Assembly: GCF_030823375.1 (NCBI RefSeq) | Contig: NZ_JAUSXB010000001.1 | Span: 124,001-188,000 of the forward strand | From: Pseudarthrobacter siccitolerans | GTDB taxonomy: Bacteria > Actinomycetota > Actinomycetes > Actinomycetales > Micrococcaceae | Length of the DNA: 64,000 nt | Reading direction: 5' to 3' | Shown: piece by piece, positions 53,116 through 60,529 of the stretch | How positions within the stretch are numbered: the first letter of the stretch is position 1 | Layout: every line of letters starts with the position of its first letter | Position numbers and translations under genes: made by a program | Notes under the pieces: generated by a model | Databases searched by the model: none | Told to the model about the DNA's origin: nothing | The model's input: the letters and a program-made list of their open reading frames with translations, nothing else

Positions 53116-53622
53116 CTAGTTCTTCGTGGCCTGCACCGAGCTGATGGGTGCTGTCACGGCGTCCGTGAGGCGGATCAGGTCGGCAGGAGCCAGTTCGATA
53201 TCCAGGCCGCGTTTGCCGCCCGACACCAGCAGCGTCTCCAAGGCCAGGGCGCTGTGGTCCAAAACCGTGGGGGAGGGGAGCCGCTGGCCCAGCGGGGAGA
53301 TGCCGCCGAGCACATAGCCGGTGCGCCGCTGGGCTGCGGCGGGGTCCGCCATCGCCGCCTTCTTGGCTCCCAGGGCGGCTGCGAACGCTTTGAGGTCCAG
53401 TGTGCCGCTGACCGGCACGATGCCCACCGCCAGCTTGCCTTCGACCTCCACCATCAGCGTTTTGAACACCTTCGACGGTGCGAATCCCAGGACCTGGGCA
53501 GCTTCCGCGCCGTAACTTGCGGTGGCGGGATCGTGATCGTACGGGTGCAGTACAAAGGGAACCCCGGCTGCCGCCAGTACGGCGGTGGCCGGAGTTCCCT
53601 GTGATGTGTTCTTGCGTCCCAT
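53116..53622 (-). CDS. ybaK: Cys-tRNA(Pro)/Cys-tRNA(Cys) deacylase (YbaK/EbsC)
   Basis: A 168-residue trans-editing enzyme that removes Cys from mischarged tRNA-Pro. GFAPSKVFKTLMVEV carries the essential Lys, and GYVLGGISPLGQRLPSP is the YbaK signature. It is 17 bases after sufE in an apparent sseA-sufE-ybaK operon, which links cysteine handling, sulfur transfer and editing. Confidence 0.93.
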   Translation of the reverse strand: MGRKNTSQGTPATAVLAAAGVPFVLHPYDHDPATASYGAEAAQVLGFAPSKVFKTLMVEVEGKLAVGIVPVSGTLDLKAFAAALGAKKAAMADPAAAQRRTGYVLGGISPLGQRLPSPTVLDHSALALETLLVSGGKRGLDIELAPADLIRLTDAVTAPISSVQATKN

Positions 53623-53639
53623 CGATGCCGGGCTGCCGG

Positions 53640-54101
53640 TTAGGAGCGCACGGCGCTGGATGCTGAAACCTTGCGCTTGATCCTTCCGAGCATGGCCGTC
53701 ATTCCCCGCATCCGCAGGGGCGTGATGGCGCGGGTGAGGCCCAGCAGTTCCGGCATGTCATCGGGTACCGAAAGGATTTCTTCGGCGGACAGTCCGTCCA
53801 GGCCTTCGTGCAGGACTCCGGCGAAACCGCGGGTGGTGGGAGCCTCGGCCGGGGCCTTGAAGTAGAGCCGCACGGCGCCGGCCGCGCCGCCGCCTTTTTC
53901 CGTCTCGATGGTCAGGAACAGCGGGGACTGGCACTCCACCACCTGTTCGAGCAGTTCGGGATGGTCCTTGAGCCGGTCCGGCAGCTCGGGGAGTCCCTGC
54001 GAGAACTCGAGCAGCAGTTGCAGCCGTTCGGGCTCGGTCAGGGCCTGGAAGTCGTCCACAATGGCCGCAAGGGCGGAGGGCAGTGCTTGAGTAGTCATCA
54101 T
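53640..54101 (-). CDS. sufE: SufE-family sulfur acceptor protein
   Basis: A 153-residue protein that accepts persulfide from cysteine desulfurase in Fe-S cluster assembly. The active Cys lies in QVVECQSPLFLTIE, and FAGVLHEGLDGLSAEEIL is typical. A second ATG one codon in (54098) is equally possible. It lies 36 bases after sseA; the suf operon itself is not in the window, so sulfur may come from the neighbouring sulfurtransferase. Confidence 0.9.
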   Translation of the reverse strand: MMTTQALPSALAAIVDDFQALTEPERLQLLLEFSQGLPELPDRLKDHPELLEQVVECQSPLFLTIETEKGGGAAGAVRLYFKAPAEAPTTRGFAGVLHEGLDGLSAEEILSVPDDMPELLGLTRAITPLRMRGMTAMLGRIKRKVSASSAVRS

Positions 54102-54137
54102 TCCAAGTTTACGCGCCGAACTTCGGGTGAGGCCGCG

Positions 54138-55061
54138 TCAGGCTCCGACGGCGACGGGAAAGGACCCGCGCTCGGCGCCTTTGACGATCGGCACGCGGAC
54201 GGCGTTGCCCCACTCGGTCCAGGAACCGTCGTAGTTGCGGACGGACTCGAAGCCCAGGAGGTACTTAAGCGCGAACCAGGTGTGGCTGGAGCGCTCACCG
54301 ATGCGGCAGTAGGCCACAACGTCGTCACCCTCAGTCAGGCCGGCCTCGCCCAGGTACAGCGCGTCGAGTTCCTCGCGGCTGCGGAAAGTTCCGTCGGGCG
54401 CGGCAGCCCGGGCCCACGGAATGGAGGCGGCGGTGGGAATATGGCCGCCGCGGAGCGCACCTTCCTCGGGGTAGGCCGGCATGTGGGTGCGCTGGCCGGT
54501 GTACTCCTCGGGGGAGCGGACATCGATAAGGGGCTTGCCCAGGTGGGCCAGGACGTCGTCCTTGAATGCCCGGATGGGAGCATCCTCGCGCTCAACCACC
54601 GGGTACTCGCCCCTGGCCGGTGCCGGCTTTTCCGTGGTCAGTTCCCTGCCCTCGGCAATCCACTTGTCACGGCCGCCGTCGAGCAGCCGCACGTCCTGGT
54701 GCCCGAAGAGGGTGAAGACCCACAGCGCGTAAGCAGCCCACCAGTTGGACTTGTCACCGTAGATCACTACGGTGCTGTCGCGGGAAATACCCTTCGACGC
54801 CGCCAGTTCCGCGAACGCGGCCCCGTCCACGTAGTCGCGGGTCACTTCGTCGTTCAGGTCGGTGTGCCAGTCGATCTTGACGGCGCCGGGGATGTGCCCC
54901 GTTTCGTAGAGGAGCACGTCTTCGTCGGACTCCACCACTACCAGCTGGCCGCTGGCGACGGCACCGTTTTCCACGGCGGCTGCAAGCCATTCAGTGGAGA
55001 CGAGGCGCTCCGGGTGGGCGTAAGCTGCAAACTTTTCGTTCTGTTCAACGGGGTAGGACAT
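54138..55061 (-). CDS. sseA: Thiosulfate/3-mercaptopyruvate sulfurtransferase
   Basis: A 307-residue two-domain rhodanese. The inactive N-terminal domain holds [14 protein letters not shown] features and the C-terminal domain has the active loop [16 protein letters not shown] with catalytic Cys. CRIGERS is the form found in actinobacterial SseA. The frame extends upstream, but the ATG at 55061 ([20 protein letters not shown]) has AAAGG upstream and is the family start. First gene of the sseA-sufE-ybaK set and divergent from zapE. Confidence 0.92.
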   Translation of the reverse strand: MSYPVEQNEKFAAYAHPERLVSTEWLAAAVENGAVASGQLVVVESDEDVLLYETGHIPGAVKIDWHTDLNDEVTRDYVDGAAFAELAASKGISRDSTVVIYGDKSNWWAAYALWVFTLFGHQDVRLLDGGRDKWIAEGRELTTEKPAPARGEYPVVEREDAPIRAFKDDVLAHLGKPLIDVRSPEEYTGQRTHMPAYPEEGALRGGHIPTAASIPWARAAAPDGTFRSREELDALYLGEAGLTEGDDVVAYCRIGERSSHTWFALKYLLGFESVRNYDGSWTEWGNAVRVPIVKGAERGSFPVAVGA

Positions 55062-55275
55062 AGCTTTGCCTTTCATCGAGAACACGGGTGATCCGCGGGA
55101 CCGGATGGGGACCTGCTCCCACACTAGCCACCGCCACCGGTGATGTGCGGTTTCCGTTAACAGGAGGAAATGTTGCCTTCATCACGCCTGCGGCCAGTGT
55201 GGCCGGGGTCATCGGGAGCGGCAGTGCATTGCCGGTATCCTTTCTGGGGACCAACAACCAGCAGAACGGACCACC

Positions 55276-56313
55276 TTGGTACAGATTGAACAGCTTGCCG
55301 CCCGCACTCCGGCAGTATCGGTGGACGAACTCCTCAAAGGCTTCTTTCCCTCGTCCCGGTTCGGCCAGGTCTCCTTTGCAAGCTACCGCCCCGATCCCAA
55401 GCAGCCCAGCCAGGCGCACGCTGTCCGTGCCCTGCAGGGATTTGCCGAGGGCGTGGGGTCCGGTGACGGCGGGGGCCTGTTCAAGAAGCTGTTCGGAAAA
55501 AAGGAGACTTCCCGGGCCGGCATCTATCTGGACGGCGGCTTCGGCGTGGGCAAGACCCACCTCCTCGCCTCGCTCTGGCACGCAGCGCCAGGGCCGAAGG
55601 CCTTTGGCACCTTCGTGGAGTACACCAACCTGGTGGGAGCCCTCTCCTTCCGCAAAACGGTGGATGCGCTGAGCGGGTACAAACTTGTCTGCATTGACGA
55701 ATTTGAGCTCGACGATCCGGGCGACACCGTGCTGATGTCGCGGCTGATGCGCGAACTCGCGGACGCAGGAGTGAAGCTGGCCGCCACGTCCAACACGCTG
55801 CCGGGCTCACTTGGTGACGGCAGGTTCGCTGCGGTGGACTTCCAGCGTGAAATCCAGGTCCTCGCGGACCAGTTCGACGTGGTCCGGATCGACGGTGAGG
55901 ACTTCCGGCACCGCGGACTCCCGGCGGCCCCCGCGCCCCTCAAGAACAGCGAACTGTCCGCGCACATGAAAGCGGAGTTTGACGGCAAGACTGTTGCCCA
56001 GGACGAGTTCAGCACCCTGATCTCCCACCTGGCCGGCGTGCACCCCAGCCGCTACCGGCAGCTGATCGACGGCATCGACGGGGTGGTGTGGCGTAATGTT
56101 GGCACCATCACCGAGCAGGCCGTGGCACTGCGGTTCGTGGTGCTTGCTGACCGGCTCTACGACAAGGATGTGCCGATCCTCGCCAGCGGTGTTCCGTTCG
56201 ATCAGCTGTTCACCGAAGAAATGATGACCGGCGGCTACATGAAGAAGTACTTCCGTGCAGTCTCGCGCCTTACTGCCCTGGCCCGCGAAGGCCAGAACCA
56301 CGAACCTTCGTAG
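55276..56313 (+). CDS. zapE: Cell division protein ZapE (AFG1-family ATPase)
   Basis: A 345-residue AAA-type ATPase. Walker A is LDGGFGVGKTHLLAS, Walker B is LVCIDEFELDDPGDT, and KLAATSNTLPGSLGDGRF is the sensor region of the family. In E. coli ZapE interacts with the Z-ring. The TTG start at 55276 has AACGGA upstream; no ATG fits the frame. A stronger ribosome-binding site (AGGAGG, 55163) with an ATG lies upstream but in another frame. Confidence 0.9.
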   Translation: MVQIEQLAARTPAVSVDELLKGFFPSSRFGQVSFASYRPDPKQPSQAHAVRALQGFAEGVGSGDGGGLFKKLFGKKETSRAGIYLDGGFGVGKTHLLASLWHAAPGPKAFGTFVEYTNLVGALSFRKTVDALSGYKLVCIDEFELDDPGDTVLMSRLMRELADAGVKLAATSNTLPGSLGDGRFAAVDFQREIQVLADQFDVVRIDGEDFRHRGLPAAPAPLKNSELSAHMKAEFDGKTVAQDEFSTLISHLAGVHPSRYRQLIDGIDGVVWRNVGTITEQAVALRFVVLADRLYDKDVPILASGVPFDQLFTEEMMTGGYMKKYFRAVSRLTALAREGQNHEPS

Positions 56314-56411
56314 CCCGCACAGCCAGTAGGCCGCCCCAGCCGGCCACCCGCCGTCGGACGTTCAACAACAGCGGCAGGGCGATTCCCGTAGCGGCGCCCT
56401 TAAACGCCAAA

Positions 56412-56445
56412 GGTGCGGGTGCCGCCTCCCGGCGGGACCCGCACC
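56412..56445 (+). terminator. Terminator after zapE
   Basis: Stem GGTGCGGGT / ACCCGCACC with an inner CCGCC/GGCGG helix, then CCCCTT. Confidence 0.7.
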
Positions 56446-56497
56446 CCCTTGACGTACTAGGGCAAAGCCCTGGCCAAATCCTTTTTACGGAGCCTTG

Positions 56498-56740
56498 TCA
56501 AACCGGCGGAACCGGGTTGACCGGCGGAACCTGCTCAGCGGCAGGTGCCGCGCCCGGGGTTCCGTTCTTGTCAATGAGCTTGGAAGCGCCATCCTGGATC
56601 TTGTTGACGTGGCCGGAGTACTTGCCTCCGGTCTTGGTGTCGACGAGATCGCCGGCCTTGGTGATGCCGTTCTTGATGGCCTGCTCGTTGCCATGGATGA
56701 GACCTTGAGCTTTGCCCTTTAGATCGTCAATCAGTCCCAC
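56498..56740 (-). CDS. MT0933/Rv0909-like antitoxin family protein, orphan
   Basis: An 80-residue basic/hydrophilic protein: GLIDDLKGKAQGLIHGNEQA then KNGITKAGDLVDTKTGGKYS, the family pattern of mycobacterial Rv0909. The GTG at 56740 is preferred over GTG 56746 because GGGAGG is 5 bases upstream of it. A Pro-rich tail ends it. No toxin gene (SRPBCC-type in mycobacteria) lies next to it; one side is zapE and the other is tRNA genes. The family name need not imply toxin-antitoxin function. Confidence 0.78.
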   Translation of the reverse strand: MGLIDDLKGKAQGLIHGNEQAIKNGITKAGDLVDTKTGGKYSGHVNKIQDGASKLIDKNGTPGAAPAAEQVPPVNPVPPV

Positions 56741-56946
56741 GAGCACCTCCCTTCAATCGCGGAGCCAGGTCGCTCCTCCGCATTCGATCCTAGCCCTGCA
56801 GGGGGAGGCCTAACAAGGAAATCGGGGGCTTGAGGCGTTCGCCCGCAGCGGATGGAGCGTCTGTCTCCACTGGTTGCCCTATCAGGTTTAGTCGTCAAAA
56901 CACCGTGTTGGGGACCATAACTGACAGGGCGACGGTGGCAGGGCAA

Positions 56947-56974
56947 GAAAAAAGCAGCTCCGCAGGAGCTGCTT
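56947..56974 (-). terminator. Terminator of the minus-strand tRNA cluster
   Basis: Perfect 10-bp stem AAGCAGCTCC / GGAGCTGCTT, three-base loop, followed by a T-run on the minus strand. Confidence 0.9.
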
Positions 56975-56978
56975 GATG

Positions 56979-57050
56979 TGGGCGATACTGGGATCGAACC
57001 AGTGACCTCTTCCGTGTCAGGGAAGCGCGCTACCGCTGCGCCAATCGCCC
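56979..57050 (-). tRNA. tRNA-Val (GAC)
   Basis: Acceptor GGGCGAT/ATCGCCC, T-arm GGTTCGATCCC and anticodon loop CTGACAC with GAC. The sequence is identical to the copy at 57225-57296. CCA is not encoded. It is last in the minus-strand cluster. Confidence 0.95.
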
Positions 57051-57092
57051 GGAACCGGAAGACCGGCTTATGGGATTGTAAGAAACAAAGAG

Positions 57093-57165
<73 letters not shown>

Positions 57166-57224
57166 ATATGAAGTACGTTCCGGCCGGGCCGGTCGAACTG
57201 CATGAAGCAAGTTTCCTTGCTTGG

Positions 57225-57296
57225 TGGGCGATACTGGGATCGAACCAGTGACCTCTTCCGTGTCAGGGAAGCGCGCTACCGCTGCGCCAATCGCCC
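57225..57296 (-). tRNA. tRNA-Val (GAC), second copy
   Basis: Same sequence and cloverleaf as the copy at 56979; anticodon GAC. It lies between tRNA-Cys and tRNA-Gly genes. Confidence 0.95.
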
Positions 57297-57337
57297 ATGT
57301 CCATCCGGATATTCTCCGGAAACCATGGTTTTCACCG

Positions 57338-57408
57338 AGGTGGGTACGGGATTCGAACCCGTGTATACGGCTTTGCAGGCCGCTGCCTCGCCTCTCGGCC
57401 AACCCACC
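57338..57408 (-). tRNA. tRNA-Cys (GCA)
   Basis: Acceptor GGTGGGT/ACCCACC, discriminator U, anticodon loop CTGCAAA with GCA, T-arm GGTTCGAATCC. Confidence 0.95.
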
Positions 57409-57455
57409 GTGTAAGCCTCGATTCCAAAGAACCTTAGCCGTGACAGTGTCCTGCG

Positions 57456-57528
<73 letters not shown>

Positions 57529-57590
57529 ATTTTGGAGGTCCGATTCGCTGCCGTTCCCGGCATTTCCTCGCGTTCCAACGAGTAAAAACA

Positions 57591-57620
57591 ATATAGGAGG
57601 TTCGGGGATTCTCCAAATCG
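57591..57620 (-). promoter_or_regulatory. Promoter of the minus-strand tRNA cluster
   Basis: On the minus strand TTTGGA is followed after 16 bases by TATATT (57591-57596), about 60 bases upstream of the first tRNA. The remaining bases of the 354-base gap (57529-57882) hold no convincing gene. Confidence 0.5.
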
Positions 57621-57840
57621 GCCCCGGGCGCGGCAGACATAATGGGGCTGCTTCCCAGTAATAGCGCGGATTTTCCGAAGTTACAGGCATGTAATTTGCG
57701 ACGGCGGCAGGAGGCTTTGTGGGTGCCCCGGCTATCAGGGAGGAGCAGCGCAAGCGGACCATCCCTGCGGTTCGCCGCTCCAACATGGACCGCCGCGTGC
57801 CCCTGGTTGGCTGGCGTTTGTGCCGCGACTCCGGGCCGAT

Positions 57841-57870
57841 TTCCGAAATGGCCCGAAGGTCCGCTAACAT
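57841..57870 (+). promoter_or_regulatory. Promoter of tRNA-Val (CAC)
   Basis: TTCCGA (57841-57846), 18-base spacer, TAACAT (57865-57870), 12 bases before the tRNA. Confidence 0.5.
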
Positions 57871-57882
57871 TCAAATGCATCA

Positions 57883-57954
57883 GGGCGATTGGCGCAGTGG
57901 TAGCGCGCTTCGTTCACACCGAAGAGGTCACTGGTTCGAACCCAGTATCGCCCA
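57883..57954 (+). tRNA. tRNA-Val (CAC)
   Basis: Acceptor GGGCGAT/ATCGCCC, anticodon loop TTCACAC with CAC, T-arm GGTTCGAACCC. It shares most of its sequence with the two tRNA-Val (GAC) genes on the other strand but differs in the anticodon stem. Confidence 0.95.
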
Positions 57955-57963
57955 CCGCATATT

Positions 57964-58004
57964 GGTCCGTTTCCGCTCACCTGCAGCGGAAACGGACCTT
58001 TTTT
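57964..58004 (+). terminator. Strong terminator after tRNA-Val (CAC)
   Basis: Perfect 14-bp stem GGTCCGTTTCCGCT / AGCGGAAACGGACC, seven-base loop, then TTTTTT. Confidence 0.95.
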
Positions 58005-58049
58005 GTGCGCGCGGACATTCTGTCAGCCCCTTGTGAAAGAGTTTTTCTT

Positions 58050-58910
58050 ATGACAGCTCCACTTCTTGCCCACGCCACGGACTATGGGCGGATGTACGCC
58101 CGGTCCACCTCCGAGCATTTCTCCGTGCCGTCCATCACCACTGTGATCGGCCAGCAGCCGCACGGGCTTGATGGCTGGTTTGGATACATGGGCGCCAGCA
58201 GCCTGGCCAAAGATCCGTTGCTGGCCGACTGCCTGGGAAGCCCGGCCAAAATCAAGCAGGCCGTCAACCGTGCGGCCAAGGCGGCTGAAACTTACCGTGA
58301 TGATGCCGCCAAGCGCGGGGACCGCGTCCATTTCTACTGCGAGCAGGTTGCGCTGCGGGCCCTGGGCCGTCCCCACGGCATGAAGGAAGCGCGCGAAGCC
58401 CTGGCAGTCAACGGGGAAGAAGCCTTCGCGGTCCGGTTTGACGAATGGTGGGAGCTGTTCAAGGTTGAGCCCATCGCCCCCGAGATCACCGTCTGGAACA
58501 ACTCGGTGGGCTACGCCGGAACCCTGGACCTGGTGGCGCGGATCAACGGCCGGATCTGCCTGATCGACTACAAAACCAAGGGCACCACCAGGGACGGCCA
58601 GGTCAAGCCGCTCGACGACAAGGTGGTTATGCAGCTCGTGGCCGGCATGAAGGCGGAGGAGAGCCTGGTTGACCCGGAAGAAGGGACCTGGGAGCCCTGG
58701 AAGTACGGCGAAAACCCCGTCCTGCTGGCGGTGGCCATTGGCGAGACCGAGGTCCGTCCCGTCCGCGCCAACCCCGACGTCCTCAAGCACCACTGGTGGA
58801 AGTTCTGCGCCCTGCGGCGAGTTTGGGAACTGTCTGCGGACACCACCTCAGCGGGTACGGCGCTCCTGCCCATTGCCCCTCCGCCGCTCGCACAGGTACA
58901 GCCCGCCTAG
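58050..58910 (+). CDS. PD-(D/E)XK nuclease-like protein (RecB/Cas4 type)
   Basis: A 286-residue protein. RGDRVHFYCEQVAL matches the His/Glu motif I of RecB-type nucleases, GYAGTLDLVARING supplies the Asp of motif II and ICLIDYKTKGTTRDG the DxK of motif III, so the active site appears complete. No helicase or Cas gene is nearby. It is 45 bases after the terminator of a tRNA gene, a common place for integrated elements, although base composition and codon use look native. The ATG at 58050 is chosen over an upstream open frame that crosses the tRNA. Substrate unknown. Confidence 0.75.
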   Translation: MTAPLLAHATDYGRMYARSTSEHFSVPSITTVIGQQPHGLDGWFGYMGASSLAKDPLLADCLGSPAKIKQAVNRAAKAAETYRDDAAKRGDRVHFYCEQVALRALGRPHGMKEAREALAVNGEEAFAVRFDEWWELFKVEPIAPEITVWNNSVGYAGTLDLVARINGRICLIDYKTKGTTRDGQVKPLDDKVVMQLVAGMKAEESLVDPEEGTWEPWKYGENPVLLAVAIGETEVRPVRANPDVLKHHWWKFCALRRVWELSADTTSAGTALLPIAPPPLAQVQPA

Positions 58911-58937
58911 GAATGCCGGGCGCGGACAGCCCGGGAG

Positions 58938-59612
58938 TTGTCTGCGCCTAAACTGGATGGGTCCCCTTTGCCGCCTACCGTAAGGAAAAACAGCGTATGG
59001 GCTATTCTGAATATCCGCATCATCGGTGACCCTGTGCTCCGCACAGTTGCCGATCCTGTGACGGATTTCGGGCCTGAGCTGGCCAGGCTGGTGGCGGACA
59101 TGACCGAAACCATGGAGGACGTGGACGGGGCCGGCCTTGCCGCACCCCAGATCGGCGTCAGCAAGCGCGTTTTCACCTACCGCATCGACGGGGTGGAAGG
59201 GCACATCATCAACCCGGTGCTGGAAAACAGCGAGGACTTCCAGCCGGACCACGTGGAAGGCTGCCTGTCCATCCCGGGCCTGGGCTTCCCGGTGAAGCGA
59301 TACCGTGCCACGCGGGTCACCGGCGTGGACATGCACGGCAACCCCGTCACCCTCGAAGGCGAGGGGATGCTGGCACGCTGCTTCCAGCACGAGAACGACC
59401 ACCTGGACGGGATTCTCTACACGGACCGGCTTGAGGGGGAGGACCGCAAGGCGGCCCTGCGTTCCATCCGCAAGGCCAACTACGACTCCATCACGGAACA
59501 GACGACGGCGAAGCGCGCCAGGACCGTCGGCTCCAGTTTCGGGGGTTCCAGCTTCGGCGGTGCAGCTTCCGGGTCAAGTTTCGGTGGCGGAGCCGCCGGT
59601 ACCAACGGGTGA
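58938..59612 (+). CDS. def: Peptide deformylase, start codon apparently disrupted by one base
   Basis: A metallo-deformylase removing the formyl group from nascent Met. GAGLAAPQIG, EGCLSIPG and CFQHENDHLDG (Zn ligands Cys, His, His) are intact. The expected N-terminus is MAILNIRIIGDPVLR. In the DNA the ATG at 58997, well placed behind AAGGAAA, is followed by GGGCTATTCTG, and that extra G puts it out of frame (stop after 10 codons). The coding frame here has only a TTG at 58938 as upstream start, with no good ribosome-binding site. The C-terminus adds a Gly/Ser/Phe-rich tail. Overlaps fmt (GTGA). Confidence 0.88.
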   Translation: MSAPKLDGSPLPPTVRKNSVWAILNIRIIGDPVLRTVADPVTDFGPELARLVADMTETMEDVDGAGLAAPQIGVSKRVFTYRIDGVEGHIINPVLENSEDFQPDHVEGCLSIPGLGFPVKRYRATRVTGVDMHGNPVTLEGEGMLARCFQHENDHLDGILYTDRLEGEDRKAALRSIRKANYDSITEQTTAKRARTVGSSFGGSSFGGAASGSSFGGGAAGTNG

Positions 59613-60529
59613 GGGTCCTCTTCGCGGGAACCCCCGCCGTCGCCGTCCCGTCCCTCAACGCGCTCGTTGAAGCAGGATTCGACGTTGTCGCGGTCCTTAC
59701 CAGGCCGGACGCGCCAATCGGACGGAAGCGCGTGCTCACTCCGTCGCCGGTGGCCGCCCGGGCCGCCGAGCTCGGGATCGAGATTATTCACGCTGCCCGG
59801 ATCAACGAAGACACCATGGCCAGGATTTCCGCTGCCGGCCCGGATGTCGCGGCGATCGTGGCTTACGGCGGGCTGGTTCCTCCGGCTGCACTCAGCATCC
59901 CGCGGCACGGGTGGATCAACCTGCACTTCTCCCTCCTTCCGGCCTGGCGCGGCGCCGCACCTGTCCAGCGTGCCGTGATGGCCGGCGACGACGTCACCGG
60001 CGCTGTGACCTTCCAGCTGGAGGAAGGCCTGGACACCGGGCCCGTGTTCGGAACCTTGACAGAAACGGTGGGCCCCGAAGACACCGCCGGGGAACTGCTG
60101 GAACGGCTGTCCCGCAGCGGCGCCGTGCTGCTATCCCAGACCCTGTCCGCCATCGAGGCCGGCAAGGCCGCCGCTGTGCCGCAGACCGGTGAAGTCTCGC
60201 TGGCACCCAAGCTGACCCTCGAGGACGGCCGCCTGGACTGGAAACACCCGGCCCTGGCCATCGGACGGCAGGCGCGGGGAGTCACTCCGGAACCGGGAGC
60301 CTGGACAGTGCTGGAGGGCCAGCGCATCAAGCTGGAACCCGTCCGGCTGCGGCCGGATGTTCCACAGTTGGTGCCCGGTGCCGTGTCCGTCCAAGGCAAG
60401 AGCGTTCTGGTGGGAACCGGTTCGCACGCCGTGGAGCTGACCCGGGTCCAGCCCGCCGGCAAAAAAATGATGGCCGCTGCCGATTGGGCACGTGGCATGG
60501 CTTCCCTTGAAAGCGTGGTGTTCGAATGA
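59609..60529 (+). CDS. fmt: Methionyl-tRNA formyltransferase
   Basis: A 306-residue enzyme that formylates initiator Met-tRNA using 10-formyl-THF. MRVLFAGTPAVAVPSLNALV opens the fold and INLHFSLLPAWRGAAPVQRA contains the SLLP and HxSLLP-type active site. The C-terminal domain (from about 205) binds tRNA. The GTG start overlaps the def stop, and the stop overlaps rsmB (ATGA), so def-fmt-rsmB are coupled; pairing with def is the usual arrangement. Confidence 0.96.
   Translation: MRVLFAGTPAVAVPSLNALVEAGFDVVAVLTRPDAPIGRKRVLTPSPVAARAAELGIEIIHAARINEDTMARISAAGPDVAAIVAYGGLVPPAALSIPRHGWINLHFSLLPAWRGAAPVQRAVMAGDDVTGAVTFQLEEGLDTGPVFGTLTETVGPEDTAGELLERLSRSGAVLLSQTLSAIEAGKAAAVPQTGEVSLAPKLTLEDGRLDWKHPALAIGRQARGVTPEPGAWTVLEGQRIKLEPVRLRPDVPQLVPGAVSVQGKSVLVGTGSHAVELTRVQPAGKKMMAAADWARGMASLESVVFE

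Noticed and set aside
57719..58036. Plus-strand ORF from a GTG behind AGGAGG through tRNA-Val
   Set aside because: It crosses the tRNA and its terminator and has no domain. Only its first part could code, and nothing supports that.
58050..58910. Prophage or integrated element beginning at tRNA-Val
   Set aside because: No integrase, no second tRNA 3' end and native composition; the next genes are core (def, fmt).
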